Positions 1 through 12,500 of a stretch of DNA of 64,000 bases are shown here, in pieces (the first letter of the stretch is position 1; each line of letters starts with the position of its first letter). The stretch is from positions 21,785,901 to 21,849,900 of the forward strand of contig OX291549.1 in NCBI GenBank assembly GCA_946406115.1. Reading direction: 5' to 3'. The notes under the pieces are model-generated. The model did no database searches and was not told where the DNA came from. It saw only the letters and a list, made by a program, of their open reading frames with translations. The position numbers and the translations under genes are program-made. Origin of the DNA: Apoda limacodes (Eukaryota > Arthropoda > Insecta > Lepidoptera > Limacodidae).

Positions 1-380
1 ATTTTATGTATTGCATATTGTTTGTCCCTCTTTTCTCTATCTTTTGTCAACTATTCAGATAAACTTAGAAATTTAAACAATTTCTAACAACGTAATTTCA
101 TCCAAATTGTACAGCAAATATTTTGTATATCAACTAGTAAAATTACAATGTTTTTTAAAACTTAACGTAAAATTCACTTAAAAACTGTAATCATAATGTT
201 AAGCGCCATATGATTATTACTTTTGTGTAAATTATTATTTTTTTGTAAATTATTACAGTATTCATAACTAACTTAACCACACAAATTAATTATAAGCAAA
301 GATATCTTTCAATTGAGGAAAAACCGCTAATTATTTAATAATATAATAAAATATTTCCTTAATTCATTCCCATTTCACAG

Positions 381-506
381 CTATAGGAAACAAGGTCAGA
401 TGACAGTAGAAGCCAATGATGCGATAATATTAATTGATAAGCGACCAGAATTGCATTGGTGGAAAGGTCAGAACCAAAGAACGCTTGAAGTTGGATTGTT
501 TCCCAG
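381..506 (+). CDS. ACK-like SH3-domain exon
   Basis: The exon is bounded by TTTCACAG and AG|GTAATT. It encodes about 42 residues from the C-terminal half of an SH3 domain: the ExDxIxL strand (EANDAIILID), the paired Trp (HWWKG) and the final GLFPR. The SH3 start must be on an earlier exon outside the window. It ends in phase 2 and joins the exon at 1148 through a Ser codon. Confidence 0.78.
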
Positions 507-3500
507 GTAATTGTTAAAATAAAATTCTTATATTGCTAGTTCAACCTTTTTAAAATAGCAAGGCTTTAATTATATTTTTGCTATCAGTTGGCCAATGTAC
601 TGTAATCCCCGACCTGCAAAACCATAGATTTGGTGAATCCATGGAATCCTAAAAAAATTCGTTAATCTCAAGATTGGGATAAACTGTAGCCTATGTTAAC
701 CTCCGTCCAATCAACTTGTTGGCTCAGCCTTAGCATGTTCCCATTTCAGGGTCACAAACCTTTCCTTGAAAAAAGGAGGTTCATTCTATATCCACGTGAT
801 AACAAGCATTTGATTCGTATTTGATAGTTTTTATTCACGAAACCCAATTGTTATATACAATTTTCGCATCTCACTTCAAAAAGCTCTAAAAGACTACCTT
901 TATTTTAACCGAAAACGTATAAAGTAGAAAAATTAAACGACATATCATACATAGATTACTTGATGATCTAGTTAAATTTTACACACCAACATGTTTGAGA
1001 GTTGTTATGAATAAGTATTTCAATGAGAAGAAAACTACGAACTCGAAGCATTTAGAAAAATTATTAAAATGACGAAGCAAGAAATGCACTCAGGGAAGCT
1101 TTACACATTAGCATATTTATTAACTATGAACCATTATATTGTTACAGCACATTAGTTACAACAATCAAGAACAAAAATGCACAATCAACAAAGAAAGCTC
1201 CGGCTTTGTCGCCGTCTAAAGGTATGTTACAGGCCTTTTTCAATCGAATTAATTTATTTTTTTCAAAGTTTAGATATTTTAGAGTTTACTGGCCCTTTAC
1301 TGGCTTTTATTTTGCATCAATAATTAATCAATGAAAAATAAAGCAAAAGAGCATGAAATACATTAGGATTTATTGCTGTTTACCAATGTCTACATTATGA
1401 CGCATTATGATTTTGAAATAAGACGTTTCACTCGACTTAGCGGCTTCAATTTAACAAAATCATCCCTACTTTATTATTGAGTGTGTTATCAATCGATCTT
1501 ATAAAACAAATGTTACGTCAATAAATATTTAAAGATTTAAATACCTACGTGCAAAATTTAATTTATACTAAAACTACGAACGTGTGATAAACGGGTCCGA
1601 ATAAAAAAAAGTCCGATAAACGGGCAGATGGATATGGGAAATACCTTTAGGATTCCATTTTTGCCATTTGATTTGGGAACTATAAATATTTATTTTTTGA
1701 ATAAAAAAACCCTTCAAAACAAAGATGATTTGACATTCACTTTTTCCCCTTATTTATTCGCATCTGATAAGACTTGTCAAATATTGGCCTACATACACCT
1801 ATAATTATTTAATACATGTTATAATCTAGTATATTACTTTTATTATGGAAGTATTACATCATGGCCGCTTGTATGGTATCAATATGTCATACATAGGCGC
1901 GTTGGTCGTTCGCGACATGTGCCTGGGCAGTTTTACTTTCAACTACCGCTTTTACACAACACTTTCTATTACGTAGGATCGCGTCCTTGACCCATTATGC
2001 TGTTTACAAAGTAGAACAGCAGAACAACAGTGCATTTATAGAGTTTTATGGAGTGAGATCGCCTAAATATGCTGATTTTGTGTAAATTTTCGCTAAACTC
2101 TAGCATTGATCTTGTTGCATTAGGTACATCGACGGCTCCGTGGCTCAGTCGGTAATGGACTGTTGAATCGAGAGGCGTGGGTTCGATTCCCGCACAAGAC
2201 AAACATTTATTATTTGTGATTGTCCTGAGACTAGGTGTTTTCTATGTATATGTATTTAAAAACAAAATAGTTGTCTGGTATCCATAGCACAAGCTTTAAA
2301 TAGTTTGGGACCAGACGGCGCTGTGTGTTATGTCCAAAAAAAAATTATATTTATTTGGTTATTGAAAAAAAAAGAAAAATATAAAGTACGTTGTTCGGTA
2401 CGTTCGGTAAATTTCATACAAAAAGGGGATGTTGCTATAAATTTCTTATAAAACACAGAACAAACACATCTTATTGCAATGTGTATGATATTGCATAGAT
2501 CACTATCAATTAAGGATATATATATATACTTAGACATTCCTTCCTAATACATTTTTGAAATTTTATGATGCTTGATACTGTAGTCATAACAAATAAACTT
2601 GGCTTTCTTAAATCTTCTTTTTTTAAAAAAAAAAAAAATCTTGCGAATCTCAAAATATTCTGTATAATCTTTTTTTCCAATTTTTCCTTAGTTGATTATT
2701 AAAATTACCAGAAATTACAGATATTGTCAAACCCGACTATAACGAAGTCAGTTCTTTGGCAAGCTATGTATGTTTATCTGTTCCTACATATCTTCTAAAC
2801 TACTTTATAATTAATTTTATAATTACTTTGTAATTTGACAAATGATGTATTGTTAGAAGTGTCTTGATAGTTCCTACGGTTATAGGCTATGTGCCGTCAC
2901 ACTAAGTACAATATGGCGCCCGCCCTATAGAGGACATAATGTCCTGTACATATTTTTTTTTAATGTTCCGTGTTGATTACTAAATGAAAGGGCTTTATTA
3001 GCACATTTCAAATATCTGTTGCTTTCTGCTTTGTTTGCATTAACTCGATATAAAAATTAATTGAACAACTCAAATTAAAATAATAAAAACCATGTTATAT
3101 TTGGTAGGTTGTTTAGCCGGGTTTTTATTTGTCAAACTTCTACTTGCTGTTTTTCCTATATTCTGATTACACCAAAATAGTAAATAATGTTGGGACACAA
3201 TCATTGCTTATTCGTACGTAAGTAATGTTATATAAAACGCCAACGCCTTTTCTTATTATAGGCTTGTTTTCCTCATCGGCTGATTGATCTTTAAATAGTG
3301 CGGATGTGGGTTGTATTACATACTAGCTTTTGCCCTTGTTTTCGTTTTCGCAGACTTCAGTATTGAATAATTAAATAAAAGATGATCACGACGCTGAACA
3401 TCGAAGGGGTGGGTGGTCCGATGAATTATGAACGGTGATTCTATTTAATGGTAGCAGAAATCTTTTTCTTTTGTTTAATTTCCCTTTAGGTTGTAAAGCA

Positions 3501-6500
3501 ATGAAACCATACTTATGTTTAAAGCGCGACGCTACGCCCTCAAACGACTTTAAAACCTTCTTAAATTAGGCTTATGTACTTACACCCATGTTTAGGTAAT
3601 GATCGAATAAATAGACATTTTTTTTTTTTATTAAATAGAATAGAAGTGGTAGGCCATTATGTGCGAAACTCATTTAGTGTAGATTTCTGAAGTATTGTGT
3701 ATCATTTTATTTTTGTTTCGATAGAAATCAGCATTGTTTACAGACTGTGAAGTGATTAAAAGTATTGCTTTTGACGATTCATGTTCTAAAAACTTCTTGA
3801 ATAAAATACTTTTGACTATAAGATCTTGAAACAAAATTGCGGTCCGACTGATGTGAACCTGTCACCGCAGCCTATGGACGCTTGCATCACCGGAGGCATT
3901 ACACGCGAGGCATTACACTTTAAAAATCAAATTACTTCTTTCAGAATTCTATATTGTTGTTCCTAGAGAAAAACTTTTCATGGAGATCATTCCATAATAA
4001 TTATAACGGATTATGCACATACAAACTTTTTTATATTATTACATATCTATGTATTGTCGCAAAAAGCACATGCATTCATGGAATGCTAGCAAGTTTCTAA
4101 ATAACCAGAGTTTTTGATGAATTCTTACATTTAATAATTGATTGAAAACACTGGTTGTTTATGTAATGATATATTTACTAGTATTTTATTGATGCATATG
4201 CTTTTTCCGAATATGGTAAATAACGATATATGATAATAACATGTTTTGTATAGATAATTTTTTTTAGTTAAAGGTATTATTGTAAGTAACGCAGTATGTA
4301 TGAAAATAATAACGTCTGACTCACCTTAATTATTAAAAAATTTATTCGATATTAATAATATTAGAGAAATGAAATATTTGATTTCTAGATTCTGCAACTA
4401 GAGCACAATTTTGCTATTCAAAACAAGAAAAACCCTTATCAATCAGCTACATCAGCTAGTCTTCTATTTATGTATATGTACACTTGAGAGAAAATAAATC
4501 GATCCGGAATAACGCGGTCTTCAAAAACTAAGACAAGTGCTGACTTTTGACCATAGAAATTCCAGTCCACTCCATACAAGTACCACCTCCAAAACTAACA
4601 GTTTCTTTTCGAATGCTGCATGGACCAAATCGTTAACCAGTCTAAATACCTGGTCTCTCCCATCATTGCTAAAAAAACATTCTCGTATCATCAAAAAACA
4701 AAACTGACCTACAGACTTCTGATGACCAATAAATGTATTCTCGCGCAAACTCAGCGAGCGAGTTCAGTTAATTTTGGTTTGCTTATCCAATGTTAAATTT
4801 CGATCCTTCAGTCTTCGTCTTACTGATTGCAACTCCAGGTTACCTGACACAAGCACATGGCCAATATCCAATTTAGACAGTTTCCGTCAGTCCGTTTTTC
4901 ACAGGAACCCAAGCACAAATGAAGACAAAAATTCCCCGTTAAGACGGGTATATGATAACCAAAAGTCACTGTTAAAGTTTTTAAATTGTGTGCAACTAAA
5001 ACGTTACAATCGAGTAAACTTGTGATAAATTTTACTTTACCCTTCGCAACACTAATTTAAATAAAGAGAAATTAAACAAAATAACATTTAATTGTTTTAA
5101 ATGTTTTTAAAGAACCTTTCAAACGATACGTGTTTCATTTTAAAATGGTACATAATACCAAAAATACCTATTAAATGTAAAAATCTGGAGTGGCCGTATT
5201 TATTTGTTCTCAAGTGTATATAAAAGAAGAGACTGACAAAATTAATGAAATACCAACACATGGCCCAAATCGCGGGCCAGAAACTAAAAATTTGGAGTTT
5301 TCAAACTTTATTCCCTAAGGGGGTAAAAAAAGAATTGGAAGTTTGTATGGAAATCCGTTATTTTTAAAGCTAAATGCATAAACATTAGTATTTGGCCTTT
5401 GGGATGAAAATAAACATTGCCGTTTTTCACCGTTTTGGGAAAATATAAGAAAGCTGCTCCGGCGAGCGTTGTTTCGCTATAGCCCTTCTCCCTTATAGAC
5501 GTAATGCAAAATGTAGCCTATATCTATCTGTAGTATAGTACCTTTCACATCGTAAAAAAACATTCAAATCGGTGCAGAGTTTCCTGAGATTACCCGCCAC
5601 AAAAAAAAACAATTTTTTCAAATCCGCCCTCTTTCTCTCTCTCTCCCACTCTCTCTCTCTCTTTATAATATTAATAGGTAAAATAATAAAATAGAGAATG
5701 AGATTTTTTATGAGCATTATATTTTCGTAAGTAAGAACCATCCGACCAACAGTTAGAAGCTGTCCTTTTTCAAAAGTGTACGTAGACTAAGTCGCGGGAA
5801 CATGGTAATCTTGGTAAATTTAATTCATAAGCTGCATAATTATTTTAACAACGTCACTTGACACGCGGTCAGCATTGAATATTGCTAATATATGACTAAT
5901 TGAACAGCTTATCGTAACGTGACTAATTCATTCTACACACGTGCCTATGTATATCGCTCTTTAATAAACATATCGCACCTTCACTCTATATTTCCATGAA
6001 TGTCGACTGTTTTATTAGCTTATGTGAACCTGTACTGTGACCATGAAAGTATCAATGTTTACATTTTTTTAGATTATATTGTAGTATCAGTATTGTGCAA
6101 ACATTTGCTGGTTTTGGTTCTTTTATTGTGATAAATTCACAATTCATATAATTTCAATACATGTATTTGACACATTCATAATTATTAGCTATTCATTATA
6201 AGTAAAGCATTTATTTGATTATTTATAGTAAAATCAAACTCTTTTTAATGATAATAGCATATAAGATATTAAGATAGTATTATTAAAATATACTGCAGTA
6301 ATTATCAAGGTGTCCCTAAAGTTTTCTACGACTAAAATAGTATTTACTTTTAGCGCAAACCCGAAATCAAAAGTAACAGATATAATTTAAAAACAATAAA
6401 TACACAATGTTCTAAAAATAATTTATCACTTACATTTTATCTTAAATAAGATTTGTAAGAAGAAGAAATAAACATTTTTTTAGTGGCGTCAGAGTGTACA

Positions 6501-9500
6501 GTACCTATATAGGGCATTAATGTAATTTCGAATCAGATGTTACCCATACGGTTGTATGAGTAATGTTCGGTGCACTAAATATGCATAACTATAACCATTT
6601 TGTTGCTTAAAATGCGTTATATATATATTTTTATTTATCATTGTTTATCAAAGGTTTTGCGTCTATGGCAATTTGCGCTTTATGATAATAACACGTTTTG
6701 AGTAACGAAATGTCTTTTTGTTAAAGATTAGGTTTAACACAGTTTTTAATGAATAATGATACATCTCAATGTGGAACAGTTTCTAATCTACCGTACACTA
6801 AAATCATTGGATTTTAACGATATTCTTATTTCAGCAGTATCAGATAGTAATGACATGTCAGATGATGAAATAGTGATGCGACGGCGCCGAACTATTGAAT
6901 CTACCCAACCTTCAACCACCCGCGCAGGTAACACACGAAGCAAGCACTTTAACTACAACAAGCTGGTCAACGATCGTGCTGCAAGCCTCTTGCTCGATGA
7001 CCGGCTGTCCAGAGCTAACAGGGATGCACAGTCAAAGAGCTTGAATCGAGGTAATTTTTTTATGTTGACTATTTAGCCAGCAAGTACTGTCTATCAGGAT
7101 CTACTTCTTTAAGTTCATCATGAACTGGCAAAGGCGGTATATAATACTGTCCTTGGTGTTTTATTTCACTACTTAATATTATAAAGATGGCAATCAACGA
7201 TTTATGGGACATAAGCAAAGCGGTGTTTATTTATTTGTTTATTGTTTATAGGTTACCAACAGTTGTTACATTAATACATTCGGTAGAAAATCACTTGCTG
7301 TTCACATAAAATTGATTCTTGTTATTAAAAAGTAATAAAGAGTTAGCTACAGCAGACGAGACAAAAGTAATTCATTAATGCAACTTAAACTAAATTAAAT
7401 AAAAAAATAAATTATTAAGACTAAAATAAATTAAATTGAGGTTAAAAATTAAATCACAATAAATAAATTGAATCAAAATAAATTAAATTACACTTAATTA
7501 AATGGAACATGATATTGTCAATCAAATTAAATTAATGCGCTCGATTAAAATTACAAAGTTTTACAGCTATGGGCTCAACAACTGCCACACAGGAATAATG
7601 TTGTTGGTAAAAAGAAGTTGTCCTTAAATTGTGGGCGTCTTTTAAGTCACTGGATAAAAAATCACATCAGAGCTTCAAAAATAGGAACATCCAACTGAAA
7701 TCTCAGTCTGTTATATGTTTTCGGTTTCTGGACATCTTTTTATAATTCAAATGCCAGGCTCCGTTGTAGTTGACGTTGCCAAGCAGATTGCCTTATGTGA
7801 GTAGGCAGTTATGGGCGCTGCTTCATTTTCATACTTAGATTAGTTTTCACATTTGGCATTCTTGACACCGAACAAAGTTGTTGTTAATGAAATGTTTTCA
7901 CTAATAATATTTTTGGATCATAAAGTTGTATGTATGATAACTAGTGCCATCTATAGGAAAGATGCAAAGCTATATTGCTTTGTTCGTGGGTGCATGTGTA
8001 TATGAATAAATATGTGCACCTACGCTGATATCTTTTTTAGAATGTGAGCAAGATTTCTAAAAATATATCTCAAAATGGTATGTTGTTATAATGGTATAGT
8101 CCTACCGCGACTGCTGCTCCGCTCCTGGGATACGGCAGACGTTGGCGACAAGGAACGACGACCGAAACGCACGAGATCGAAACTACACAATAGTTCAGTA
8201 CCAGATTGGTTATAAAATTGAAATAGTTATATCTACTTTACTACTTATTCTTTTTTCTACTATTTTACTACTATTTATTCGTTATTCTACCTTTACCACA
8301 GTCACTCCAACTGCGCCCGCGCCAACATGTCTACTGAGAAATAACTTACTTACACCGATACCGCAATTTAATGCATTAGTTATTTGCCACCAGAACGTAG
8401 CATCGCTTAATAGAAAGTGATGTTACAAAGTGAATTGAAATGTGATGTGTTAGGGTTGACGGAACATTGGTTAAATAATGATCCGTTAAAATCCATTTTT
8501 ATAGACGGTTACTTACTAGGTTCGAGTTACTCTAGAAAAATTATTACTCACGTTGGATCGTGCTCATACGTTAAAAATAACTTAAAATATGTAGAAAATT
8601 TAGCGCTGACAGAAATGTCGGTCGAACGGTATTGCGAAATATCAGCTATAGATTTAATTGACTTACATATTGCAATTTTATGTGTAAATTAGTTCAATTT
8701 GATTAGTGTATCTGATTTTTTGATACATTTTGAACGCTTGCTCGACAAGATCAGCGAATGTAATAAAATATGTCTCATAGTAGGTGACACCAATATTAAC
8801 TGTATTAGTGGTTTTAGCTCAGATGTAAACAGCCTATGTGACCTGTTATCTACTCACGAGTTTAGAAATGAGGTTAACTTTCCTACGCGAGTCACACCGT
8901 TTTCGGCAACGTCCTTAGATCACTTGTATACAAACCTGCCGGCGGGCACAGTGCAAACATCCTCAGTAACTACCAACCTGAGTGATCACCTTGCACTTCG
9001 CGGTGAAATTTTAGTTACTTCATCTAAAGTCATGCCTATCCCACGGTTGGTCAGAGACTACTCGCGAGCCAGCAAATACAACTTTATAGCAGCCAGCATC
9101 GACTGGTATAAAATACTAAATAAAAATACAAGCTCGTTGAATTCGTTAGAAAAATCGGTCATACATGTTATAATGAACAATATTGAAATCTGCTTTCCAT
9201 TTAAAACTGGACATAAAAGGTCATAATCGTGGGTGACTGATGAGATACAAAACATTAAAGGCTTCTTCTTTGATTTTGCGAACTGTCACAGAAATATCCA
9301 GATAACAGCCCACTACTATCCAAAGTCACACAGTACGAACACTACTATAACAAAATGTTAAAACACACAAAAGCAGAGTTTTACAGTAACATAATAAAAC
9401 ACAGTCATAATACCCACAAAACAACATGGAAAGTCGTAAACGAAGAGCGGGGTAGGATTACGAGTTCTATGGCCGACATTATTAAAGACACACACAGGCA

Positions 9501-12500
9501 AACATTTAATAATGGGAAGGGTGAAATGAACGCAATGAATGAGAGGTTCATTAACTCGGCGCGGGAGTGCGGTGCGCCGCGCGCCGACGTGCCACGCGCT
9601 CGTGTCGCGCTAGTCGCCGCGCGCCCGCCTGCAAACCGCTCACTGCGATTTACCTTATTCACAGCTGAAGAGGTACACTGCATAATAACAACGCGTATAC
9701 CCAAAACAATGACAAAAGATATTTACGAAATCTCGATGTACCTTCTCAATGCGTTAGCAAAATACATAGCACCTATTCTTGCAGAGATTTTTAATCGATG
9801 CATTAAAGAGGGAGTATATCCGGATGTGTTTAAGCTCAGCAAAGTTTCGCCTTTATTTAAAGGGAAAGGACCCAAACACAGTATAGATAGTGGCTATAGG
9901 CCAGTATCCGTCATTCCATCTATCGCAAAGGTATTTGAGAATGGTATAAGTTCGCGGCTTACTGACTTTCTGTCGGTGACTGACGCTCTGTCCGATTGTC
10001 AATACGCGTACCGTGCGGGACGATCGACAACGTCCCTTGCGCGTGAGCTCACTCGGTTGGTGGTCGATGCCCGAGCTGTGCTGCGACTTGTCCAAGGCAT
10101 TTGACGTTGCCGATCATGCCCTGCTTGCGATGAAGTTGAGATACTATGGGATACATGACGAAGCACTGTCCTTGTTAACCGACCTATTGTGTAACCGATC
10201 GCAAAAAGTAATAGGTAACGGTGGGCAGATACAATCCGATCCTATGGTGACCGCGATGGGTGTAGCGCAAGGCTCATCAGTGTCTAACATTATGTTTTCA
10301 GTTTTACTAAACGATTTACCTCAGTCTATACAGGGTGCAGTAATTTTAATGTATGCCGATGACGTGGCAGCCGTGGTGTGCGCTCCCTGTCAGCAAGAGC
10401 TAACAAAGCGATTGAATGATGTGGCGACGCGATTATCCAACTGGTTCACGCAAAATGGACTTGCTTTAAATCTAAATAAGACCCACTTTATGCAGTTCAA
10501 TTTATCTGGACGTGCGCCTGATAGTGTTGTCCTTACCGTGGACGGAAAAAGGATAGCGCAAGTTCTTGTAACTTCCTTTCTGGGCTTCGAAATTGACAGG
10601 GGATTGACTTGGCGATGGCATATTGATAAGCTATGCAAAAAACTAGGCAGCGCCTGCTTCGCCCTTAACCGCCTGTCGAGTGTGGTATCCAGGGAGGCGG
10701 TGCGAGAATGTTATTTTGCAACCGTGCACTCACTGTTGCAGTATGGAGTCGAACTGTGGGGGCGCTCCGCTGACTGGCAGCGCGTCTTTAGACTGCAGAA
10801 ACGAGCTGTTAGAGCAATAGTTAGAGTAAGTCAGACAACATCGGCTAAACCTTACTTCAAATCGCTTGAAATATTGAGTCTACCTTCTTTACTTATTATG
10901 ACTATTGCCATATATGTAAGGGAAAATATTTCTTGCTTTGCAAAAAACAAAGATAGACACCACTACAAAACCCGGAACAGTGGAAAGCTTCAAACAGTGA
11001 GCTGTGGCCTGGAGAAATTCAGAAAGCTAATTCAGGTGATTTGACCTACAGTGTACAACCACTTTCCAAAAGGCGTCATTAACGCCCCAACTACAAGTGG
11101 TTTTAAAATAAGACTAAAGCGTTGACTTGACGACCAAGTGTTCTATAGCATAGACGAGTTTTTTGACTTAAAAATATAAATGACATGCAATTTTATTCCT
11201 AATTTATAATTGAATCGACACATATAATTTGAACAATCTTTTACAACTTAATTTAATTAAATTTATTGATTTCTGTTCTATTCATACTACTGACATGTTG
11301 GTTAAATATTATTGTATTATGTATTGTCATTTTTGAAAATAATGGTAATGTTCAGGTAAATACCTACCTATCTAACAATGTATATCGATAAGATTTTTGT
11401 ATATTGACGTGTAATACTAAATATTACCAATAAATGATGTCCATGTCTATGTCTATATTATTAAGTAAGGTAATATAAGGCGGGTAAATACTTTTGTTCG
11501 AGTGATACAGCAGTCGCGGTAGGTCAATAACCAGAAACATTCTTAATAAACACGCGTCATTTCTTTTTTTTAATTTGCTATTCAAGTAAGCCTGAAATAA
11601 CTAATAATCAAATGAACTACTGCTATTCTATTGAAATTTGCGTGATAGTGATGACTTAGTAGTTTTGATGTACTTTTTAATCGCAAGTATTACCGTCTTA
11701 ACCCAGGATGGCACTAAATTCTATATAATTTGCGACACAGATACGTTGGCCACACACGGTCATACAGAATATGGGATTGACTAAGTTAACTTCGAACATA
11801 GGGTAAAATAAAAAGTAGTGTTTGACATTTTAAATATAATCAAAAAAAAATTTCATGTTATCGTTTCACATAATTGAACTAAAAATAAAACTTTTCTTTA
11901 TTACAGTAAAAGAAGATCTTCTAATTGACTTAGATTTGCCACCTTCGACTAGCTTGGGAAAGCCAAGTAGGAAGTCTGGTAATAAAAACAACATATCAAT
12001 CCTCGATGAACCTATAGATGTTCCTGAAGTTGGTAAGTTGTATGCTTTAATTTACATTCATTTGAAAAGTTTTCCCGAATTCCGAACCAGCGTTCACACG
12101 TTCTCACTATTGGAGCGCAGCCTACCCTTGGGCAAGAGCGATTTGCGTCACGTGGGCCCATGTTGGCCCAATACGGATTGTGGACTTCACATACGTTTTT
12201 GAAGTATGCCGGTTTCCCCACGATGTTTTCCTTTACCGAAAAGCCAGTGGTATGAACGCAGATTGTACTTGTGAAATTAAAAAAAAAACTCATTGGTCAG
12301 TCGCCGAGCTTGAACCTCCGATTCTCAGAACGCGAGGCAAGCGTCTAAACCAATCGACCACCACCGGCTCACTAGGCTATTAGCGACTGTTTAACTGTGG
12401 TATTTAACTTACTACAATAAAGCTAAGCATTGTGCAGAATTGGCTTCAAAAAGAGCTTAATTGTTATATCTTCTTTGACTAGGCTATCCTTGTATTTACA

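Larger units (their letters stand above)
1222..6834 (+). other. ACK-like intron, 5.6 kb
   Basis: This is AT-rich intron DNA. Besides the SINE at 2.1-2.3 kb and the LINE tail at 3.85-3.96 kb it holds a TC-rich microsatellite near 5630-5662 and a diverged repeat near 5270-5600 (with GAGCGTTGTTTCGCTATAGC). Motifs resembling a MITE terminus, TGATAATAACAYGTTTT, occur near 4232 and 6683. No exon is evident. Confidence 0.6.
8101..11450 (+). mobile_element. Non-LTR retrotransposon (CR1/Daphne-like), nearly full length but broken
   Basis: The element keeps an AP-endonuclease region (ICHQNVASLN at about 8380, LGLTEHWL, VGDTNIN, TSLDHLYTNLP, LSDHLAL near 8990) and a reverse transcriptase (SKVSPLFKGKG, GYRPVSVIPSI, DLSKAFD, MYADDV at about 10353, then the C-terminal region to 11044). 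At least four frame breaks or stops interrupt it (near 8420, 8692, 9226 and 10090), so it is dead. The 3' end carries AATAAATG followed by the short repeat CATGTCTATGTCTAT, a typical CR1-group type of tail. It sits in the ACK-like intron in sense orientation. Clade placement is tentative. Confidence 0.85.

Noticed and set aside
2134..2205. tRNA gene
   Set aside because: A and B boxes are present but no acceptor stem or full cloverleaf; it continues into a SINE body with an A-rich end.
5493..5741. Arg/Glu-rich minus-strand protein
   Set aside because: Driven by a TC-rich microsatellite in an ACK-like intron.
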